Origin: Bacteroidales bacterium UBA1757
GTDB lineage: Bacteria > Bacteroidota > Bacteroidia > Bacteroidales > UBA1402
Assembly (NCBI GenBank): GCA_002315625.1
Contig: DCHH01000118.1
Span: forward strand, 4,298-29,908
DNA: 25,611 bases
Reading direction: 5' to 3'
The notes below the pieces were generated by a model, which did not search any database, was not told the origin of the DNA, and saw only the letters and a list, made by a program, of their open reading frames with translations. How positions within the stretch are numbered: position 1 is the first letter of the stretch; each line of letters starts with the position of its first letter. This document shows, in pieces, positions 21,760 through 25,611 of this stretch. The position numbers were made by a program, and so were the translations under genes.

Positions 21760-22626
21760 CTATTTTTTGCGGGAAACAACAAGCGAGACAGCGGCGAGGA
21801 CAAGAACTATGCCGATGGCTTCTCGCAGTGTCATCCCCTCATTGAAGAAAATCATACCGACAATCAATGCCGTGACGGGCTCCAATGCCCCGAGAATGGC
21901 AGTAGGCGTTGAACCGATGCTTGCAATTGCCGCCTTTGTGCAGAGCAGTGAAACGGCGGTAGGAAAGAGTGCCAGGGCGAAAGTGTCCAGCCAGAGATAC
22001 CATGTGGAAGGAAGCGTTAGCGTGCTTGAACCTCCTATCAGCCGACCGACAAACAGCGTTGACCCGAAGCAGATAACGTAGAAAGTCAGAGTGAGCGTGG
22101 ATAGCGGCAGCAGCTTTCTGGTCCCTATCCAAACAAGGTAAATGGCGTAAGAAACGGCCGAGGCTACGACCAGCAGGGTCCCGACGAGGCTGAGTGTTTC
22201 CCCGTTGCCTGTGTTGTAGAGCATCAGAATTCCCGTAGTGGCGACTGTCAGACAGATAATTGTGGAGAGCGTCAGCTTTTCGCCGCGGAAGAGGGTCATG
22301 AGCAGTGCAACGAAAATCGGATAGACGAAAAGGATGGTTGAGGCGATGCCGGCGGCCATGTGGTTGTAACTGCAAAATAATAGCAGTGACGACAGGGCCA
22401 TGAGGATTCCCAAACAAAAGAGCGGGAGGACGCTCTGCCGCGGAATCCGGAAACTCCGCTTGAAACCGAGCATCATGCAAGCCACAATAACGATGGCGAA
22501 CCCGTAGCGGAGCACCAGAACCGAGTCTGGGTTCATTCCGTCGGCATAAAGCGGCAGCGTAAAAGCCGGGTTCAATCCATAACTAACCGCCGCCGCAACC
22601 CCCAACAAATATCCCTTAATTTTCAT
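21760..22626 (-). CDS. EamA/DMT-superfamily permease
   Basis: This 288-residue integral membrane protein has about ten hydrophobic segments in two repeats, the layout of the EamA (drug/metabolite transporter) family. Signals include YGLNPAFTLPLY at the N-terminus, SLLLFCSYNHMAAGIASTILFVYP in pieces, and GALEPVTALIVGMIFFNE in the second repeat. The substrate cannot be read from sequence. A longer frame to 22659 crosses the minus-strand -7 box at 22643-22650, so the ATG at 22626 is chosen. It is antisense to its neighbours, splitting rfbC from manC and rfbD, and shows no link to sugar synthesis beyond position. Confidence 0.85.
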   Translation of the reverse strand: MKIKGYLLGVAAAVSYGLNPAFTLPLYADGMNPDSVLVLRYGFAIVIVACMMLGFKRSFRIPRQSVLPLFCLGILMALSSLLLFCSYNHMAAGIASTILFVYPIFVALLMTLFRGEKLTLSTIICLTVATTGILMLYNTGNGETLSLVGTLLVVASAVSYAIYLVWIGTRKLLPLSTLTLTFYVICFGSTLFVGRLIGGSSTLTLPSTWYLWLDTFALALFPTAVSLLCTKAAIASIGSTPTAILGALEPVTALIVGMIFFNEGMTLREAIGIVLVLAAVSLVVSRKK

Positions 22627-22642
22627 ACCTCCAAAATCCCCG

Positions 22643-22650
22643 CAAAGGTA
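22643..22650 (-). promoter_or_regulatory. -7 promoter box of the DMT permease
   Basis: The minus strand reads TACCTTTG, 16 bases before the ATG at 22626. Confidence 0.6.
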
Positions 22651-22680
22651 CAAATTCACCCCCTCCCCTTAACCACTATT

Positions 22681-22717
22681 TTCGTATTTTCCGCGTATCA
22701 TTCGCGAAAAATACGAA
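22681..22717. repeat. Long inverted repeat between the DMT permease and manC
   Basis: The arms 22681-22695 and 22703-22717 are 15 bases each with one mismatch, around a 7-base loop (TATCATT). Each arm carries TTCGTATTTT and CGCG. No U tract flanks it in either direction. It lies upstream of both divergent promoters, so it is not in either predicted transcript. Confidence 0.75.
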
Positions 22718-22750
22718 TTCTGCTTATTGGGGGGTGGGGAATATTTGAGA

Positions 22751-22789
22751 GGTGAACTTGTTTGTGAAAAATATGTTGACTACTTTTGT
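22751..22789 (+). promoter_or_regulatory. manC: Promoter of manC-rfbD (repeat copy 1)
   Basis: TTG (22758-22760), 20 bases, then TACTTTTG (22781-22788): both Bacteroidetes elements at good spacing. The blocks GGTGAACTTGTTTGTG (22751-22766) and TTGACTACTTTTGT (22776-22789) recur at 25136-25165, where the 9 bases between them are missing. Confidence 0.7.
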
Positions 22790-22835
22790 GAAATGGTTAA
22801 GCCGCAGTTCAACTGCGTATTCACAAAAAATACCG

Positions 22836-24182
22836 ATGCAATTAGTACTTTTATCTGGAGGTTCAGGCAAACGTCTGTGGCCACTTTCAAACAATGCTAG
22901 AAGCAAGCAGTTCCTGCCACTTCTTGAAAAAGAAGATGGCACTATGGAGTCAATGGTGCAAAGGGTTGTACGTCAGGCTCGTGAAGCTCAATTAACTGAA
23001 AATATAACACTTGCTACCAATGCAAGCCAGCTTGACATAATAACAAACCAGCTTGGAAATTCTGTCTCCGTTGTTACCGAACCGGAACGTAGAGATACTT
23101 TCCCGGCCATAGCTCTTGCTGCCAGTTATCTGAAACTTGCAAAACAGTGTGCAGACGATGAGGTCGTTGTCATTATGCCATGCGACCCATATACCGAAGC
23201 AGGATACTTCCAGACAATCAGCCGTATGGCAAAATGTGTGGAGGATAATGTTGCAGATCTTGTCCTTATGGGTATAACTCCAACTTATCCAAGTGAAAAG
23301 TATGGTTATGTAGTTCCAATTTCGGCAGGTACAGAAAACGGATATTCAATGGTTTCACGTTTTACGGAAAAACCAACAGTTGATAAGGCAAGGGAACTGC
23401 TCAAAGAGAACGCCTATTGGAATGGTGGCGTGTTTGCTTTCCGTCTTGGCTACATGATGAACATTGTACGCAAGTATTTGCAAAGTGATTCATTCGAAGA
23501 TACCCGTGCCCGCTATTCAGAGTTCCCAAAAATATCCTTCGACTATGAGGTTGCCGAAAAAGCGGAATCTGTAGCAGTGGTTCCTTTTAATGGTGAGTGG
23601 AAAGACCTTGGAACCTGGAACACCCTTACCGACGAACTCCATCATTCAGTTATCGGCAATGCAGTCATGGGTGCACATTGTGAAAATACCCATGTGATTA
23701 ATGAACTCCAGAATCCAATCTATGTTGATGGACTTAAGGATATGGTTGTTGCAGCATGCCCTGATGGGATTCTTGTCTGTTCAAAAAAACATTCAGAGGA
23801 AATTAAGAAAGCGGTTGAGAACCTCACGCCACGGCCAATGTATGAGGAAAGACGTTGGGGTACATACCGAGTCCTTGACGACACCAAATATCCTGACGGT
23901 AACCATTCCCTTACAAAGAGTATCACTCTAAACGCAGGAAAGAACATCAGTTACCAGATACACCACCATCGTTCAGAAGCTTGGACTTTTGTTCAGGGAA
24001 AAGGCATATTTGTTCTGGATGGAGTTGAAAAAAGAGTAAAGGCAGGTGATACTGTCAACATTCCTATAGAACATTTTCATGCCATCAAGGCTCTTACGGA
24101 ATTGACAATTATTGAGGTTCAGAATGGCAATCCGCTTGTTGAAGAGGATATTGAGAGATTTGAATGGAATTGGAGTGAATAA
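22836..24182 (+). CDS. manC: Mannose-1-phosphate guanylyltransferase with C-terminal cupin domain
   Basis: This 448-residue enzyme has an N-terminal nucleotidyltransferase domain with LSGGSGKRLWPLS (6-18) and the lysine in SKQFLPLL. It makes GDP-mannose from GTP and mannose-1-phosphate. The C-terminal cupin (about 335-448: RRWGTYRVLDD, HHHRSEAWTFVQGKG, VNIPIEHFHAIKA) is the type II phosphomannose isomerase module, so the protein may be bifunctional. An in-frame reading back to 22752 overlaps the promoter and is rejected. The leader holds a 15-base palindrome, CGCAGTT-C-AACTGCG (22803-22817). The gene looks more AT-rich than its neighbours: a 60-base sample at 23341 has 24 G/C, against 32 at 20581 in rfbA. 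rfbD follows after 4 bases. Confidence 0.92.
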   Translation: MQLVLLSGGSGKRLWPLSNNARSKQFLPLLEKEDGTMESMVQRVVRQAREAQLTENITLATNASQLDIITNQLGNSVSVVTEPERRDTFPAIALAASYLKLAKQCADDEVVVIMPCDPYTEAGYFQTISRMAKCVEDNVADLVLMGITPTYPSEKYGYVVPISAGTENGYSMVSRFTEKPTVDKARELLKENAYWNGGVFAFRLGYMMNIVRKYLQSDSFEDTRARYSEFPKISFDYEVAEKAESVAVVPFNGEWKDLGTWNTLTDELHHSVIGNAVMGAHCENTHVINELQNPIYVDGLKDMVVAACPDGILVCSKKHSEEIKKAVENLTPRPMYEERRWGTYRVLDDTKYPDGNHSLTKSITLNAGKNISYQIHHHRSEAWTFVQGKGIFVLDGVEKRVKAGDTVNIPIEHFHAIKALTELTIIEVQNGNPLVEEDIERFEWNWSE

Positions 24183-24186
24183 AATC

Positions 24187-25095
24187 ATGAACATACTGGT
24201 TACAGGAGCCAACGGTCAGCTTGGCAATGAGATGCGAATCATCTCAAAGAGTACGACGGATAACTACATCTTTACTGATGTTAATCAGGTGGAAGGTCTT
24301 GAAACCACATACCTTGACATAACTGACCTTGATGCCATCCGGGAAATGGTCAAGGAAAACAGCATCAATGCCATTGTCAATTGCGCCGCGTGGACCAATG
24401 TTGACGGTGCTGAAGAGCCTGAAAAGTATGCAATTGTAGAGAAACTCAATGCAACCGCCCCGGAAAATCTGGCCAGAGCGATGAAAGAGGTTGACGGCTG
24501 GCTGGTTCAAATCTCCACGGACTACGTCTTTGGCAAGGAACCGTACAATACTCCATGTAAGGAGAACCAGAAAGGTACACCTACAGGAGTGTATGGAGCC
24601 ACAAAACTTCTTGGTGAACAGAAAATTATTGCTACCGGTTGCAAGTATATCATTATTCGTACTGCATGGCTGTACTCTGAATTCGGCAAGAACTTCTGCA
24701 AGACCATGCTTAATCTTACAGCTACAAAACCACAACTAAAGGTTGTCTTTGACCAGTGCGGAACACCAACCTATGCATGGGATTTGGCAACCGCAATTGT
24801 GGCAGCACTCAATAATCCGAAAAAAGGCATCTATCATTACAGCAACGAGGGCGTCTGCTCATGGTTTGACTTCGCCAAGATGATAGCTGAATATTCAGGT
24901 CAGACGCAGTGTGACATACAACCCTGTCATTCCAATGAGTTTCCGTCACCAGTAGTACGTCCAAGTTACTCGGTGTTGGACAAAACAAAGATCAAGGAAA
25001 CCTTTGGCATCAAGGTGCCATATTGGACCGAATCACTTAAAAGGTGCATTGCAAACCTGATATCCAGGCCGCTGAATGCCGGGAAAGAAATGTAA
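24187..25095 (+). CDS. rfbD: dTDP-4-dehydrorhamnose reductase
   Basis: This 302-residue short-chain reductase performs the last step of dTDP-L-rhamnose synthesis. It has the nucleotide motif TGANGQLG (6-13), the segment ISTDYVFG, and catalytic Tyr136 and Lys140 in VYGATK. The C-terminal VVRPSYSVLDKTK is also typical of RmlD. It completes the pathway begun by rfbB, rfbA and rfbC but lies with manC, with the DMT permease between. Codon use resembles manC (many A/T third positions) more than rfbB-A-C. The upstream in-frame reading overlaps manC and is not used. Confidence 0.93.
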   Translation: MNILVTGANGQLGNEMRIISKSTTDNYIFTDVNQVEGLETTYLDITDLDAIREMVKENSINAIVNCAAWTNVDGAEEPEKYAIVEKLNATAPENLARAMKEVDGWLVQISTDYVFGKEPYNTPCKENQKGTPTGVYGATKLLGEQKIIATGCKYIIIRTAWLYSEFGKNFCKTMLNLTATKPQLKVVFDQCGTPTYAWDLATAIVAALNNPKKGIYHYSNEGVCSWFDFAKMIAEYSGQTQCDIQPCHSNEFPSPVVRPSYSVLDKTKIKETFGIKVPYWTESLKRCIANLISRPLNAGKEM

Positions 25096-25135
25096 GATTA
25101 ATACATACCCGAGCAACGAAATCCTGATTTTGAGT

Positions 25136-25165
25136 GGTGAACTTGTTTGTGTTGACTACTTTTGT
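25136..25165 (+). repeat. Promoter repeat copy 2, after rfbD
   Basis: GGTGAACTTGTTTGTG (25136-25151) runs directly into TTGACTACTTTTGT (25152-25165). It is the same 30 bases as before manC but lacks the 9-base spacer. The -7 box TACTTTTG (25157-25164) remains, while TTG is now only 11 bases away, so promoter strength is doubtful. Confidence 0.75.
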
Positions 25166-25184
25166 ATAGCAAAAAAGGATATGT

Positions 25185-25439
25185 ATGAGCCAGAGCGACA
25201 TGGACAAATCGTACTTTGTGGCCTTTTGCATTGAGCAGTACAAGGCTTTGAATGAGATGGATGGAGCGGCTGTGGCATCTGGGCGTCGTCGCATTGTATC
25301 AGATGTGGACCGGCCGCAGCTGACCAATCACATGCTCGAACTGGTTTCAGCCACCATTTTCCTGGGGATCACCTCGACGCTGACCATCAGCTACCGTGGC
25401 GACCTGGTTGCGGTCCCGCTTTGGGGGTTGAGGCAGTGA
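25185..25439 (+). CDS. Hypothetical protein, possible DUF3791-like remnant
   Basis: An 84-residue frame beginning MSQSDMDKSYFVAFCIEQYKALNE. The start has AAGGA at a fair distance and the -7 box at 25157. The first 25-30 residues recall small DUF3791-type proteins, which begin with a similar FxxFCIEQYK helix. The rest (about 32-84), with a hydrophobic stretch MLELVSATIFLGITSTL, does not continue that family, and I do not recognise it. A fusion or deletion product of two sequences is plausible. The stop overlaps the next ATG (ATGA at 25436-25441 region). Confidence 0.3.
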   Translation: MSQSDMDKSYFVAFCIEQYKALNEMDGAAVASGRRRIVSDVDRPQLTNHMLELVSATIFLGITSTLTISYRGDLVAVPLWGLRQ

Positions 25440-25549
25440 TGACCGGTTGTGTCCACAGCCTCGCCGAAGGGTATCGCAAACGCTCCTCCGAAATCTTCAC
25501 CCGCATGCTTGTCGAGTCGGCCGAGGTTTTGCGGATGATGGAGGGATAG
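25439..25549 (+). CDS. Short hypothetical reading frame
   Basis: A 36-residue frame starts at the ATG overlapping the previous stop and ends at TAG 25547-25549. It reads MTGCVHSLAEGYRKRSSEIF and continues as a likely amphipathic helix. Codon choice is G/C-rich at third positions, as in expressed genes here. It may be the out-of-frame continuation of a broken gene. The last 62 bases of the window show no gene. Confidence 0.2.
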   Translation: MTGCVHSLAEGYRKRSSEIFTRMLVESAEVLRMMEG

Positions 25550-25611
25550 ACTTCATGGTGCCAACTTGGTGAATCAAATTTGCGAAATAACGTGAGTTTA
25601 ACAGTTTTTTG

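Noticed and set aside
22660..22740. C-rich (22660-22669) and G-rich (22729-22740) runs as an outer inverted repeat or quadruplex
   Set aside because: The runs match imperfectly and the spacing is large, so only the strong inner hairpin at 22681-22717 is reported.
22752..22835. GTG-started extension of ManC
   Set aside because: It covers the promoter elements of the gene, and the nucleotidyltransferase fold begins at the ATG at 22836.
1..25611. CRISPR array, tRNA or rRNA genes, complete insertion sequence
   Set aside because: No regularly spaced direct repeats, no cloverleaf-like sequence, no conserved rRNA segments and no transposase frame were found on reading both strands.

Overview
The window reads as a chromosomal piece of a Bacteroidales (Bacteroidetes) genome of about 50% GC. 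The main clues are Bacteroidetes-type -7 boxes (TAnnTTTG) just upstream of most operons, few Shine-Dalgarno sequences, short lipoprotein signals, an UpxY-type NusG paralogue heading a surface-sugar gene cluster, and protein sequences typical of the phylum. Genus is not assigned. No tRNA, rRNA, CRISPR array or intact insertion sequence was seen.

Layout. (1) 83-1305, minus strand: a pectinacetylesterase-like lipoprotein with its own promoter and terminator. (2) 1391-2717: mnmA, a tRNA 2-thiouridylase. (3) 2745-6432: hisH-hisA-hisF-hisIE, followed after 2 bases by an ftsE-like ABC ATPase. The gaps around hisH carry copies of a small palindromic repeat. (4) 6523-9026: lysC and lysA, the first step and the last step of lysine synthesis. 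(5) 9027-9352: a 326-base gap with no convincing protein gene. It holds a minus-strand structured RNA candidate of about 205 nt with nested stems resembling 6S RNA, and it has the best two-element promoter in the window. (6) 9353-11893: a patatin phospholipase fused to a POTRA/Omp85 barrel. (7) 11937-15446, minus strand: thrS-infC-rpmI-rplT, ending in a bidirectional terminator. (8) 15461-18486: a thioredoxin-fold lipoprotein, galE and alanine dehydrogenase, ending in a strong terminator. (9) 18493-21757: an upxY-like antiterminator gene followed by rfbB, rfbA and rfbC. (10) 21760-22650, minus strand: an EamA/DMT permease. (11) 22751-25165: a more AT-rich manC-rfbD pair bracketed by two copies of the same promoter-containing sequence. 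(12) 25185-25611: unrecognised small reading frames that look like a gene remnant.

How the genes relate. rfbB, rfbA, rfbC and rfbD together make dTDP-L-rhamnose, although rfbD sits apart from the others in the manC cassette. ManC makes GDP-mannose and GalE interconverts UDP-glucose and UDP-galactose. With the UpxY-type factor, these genes suggest the precursor-supply end of a capsule, exopolysaccharide or O-antigen locus that may continue beyond the right edge. Most of the rest is housekeeping: histidine and lysine synthesis, translation, tRNA modification and cell division.

The observations I rate highest are the 6S-like RNA, the palindromic repeat family with compensatory arm changes, the repeat-bracketed manC-rfbD cassette, and the terminator lying only a few bases before upxY.
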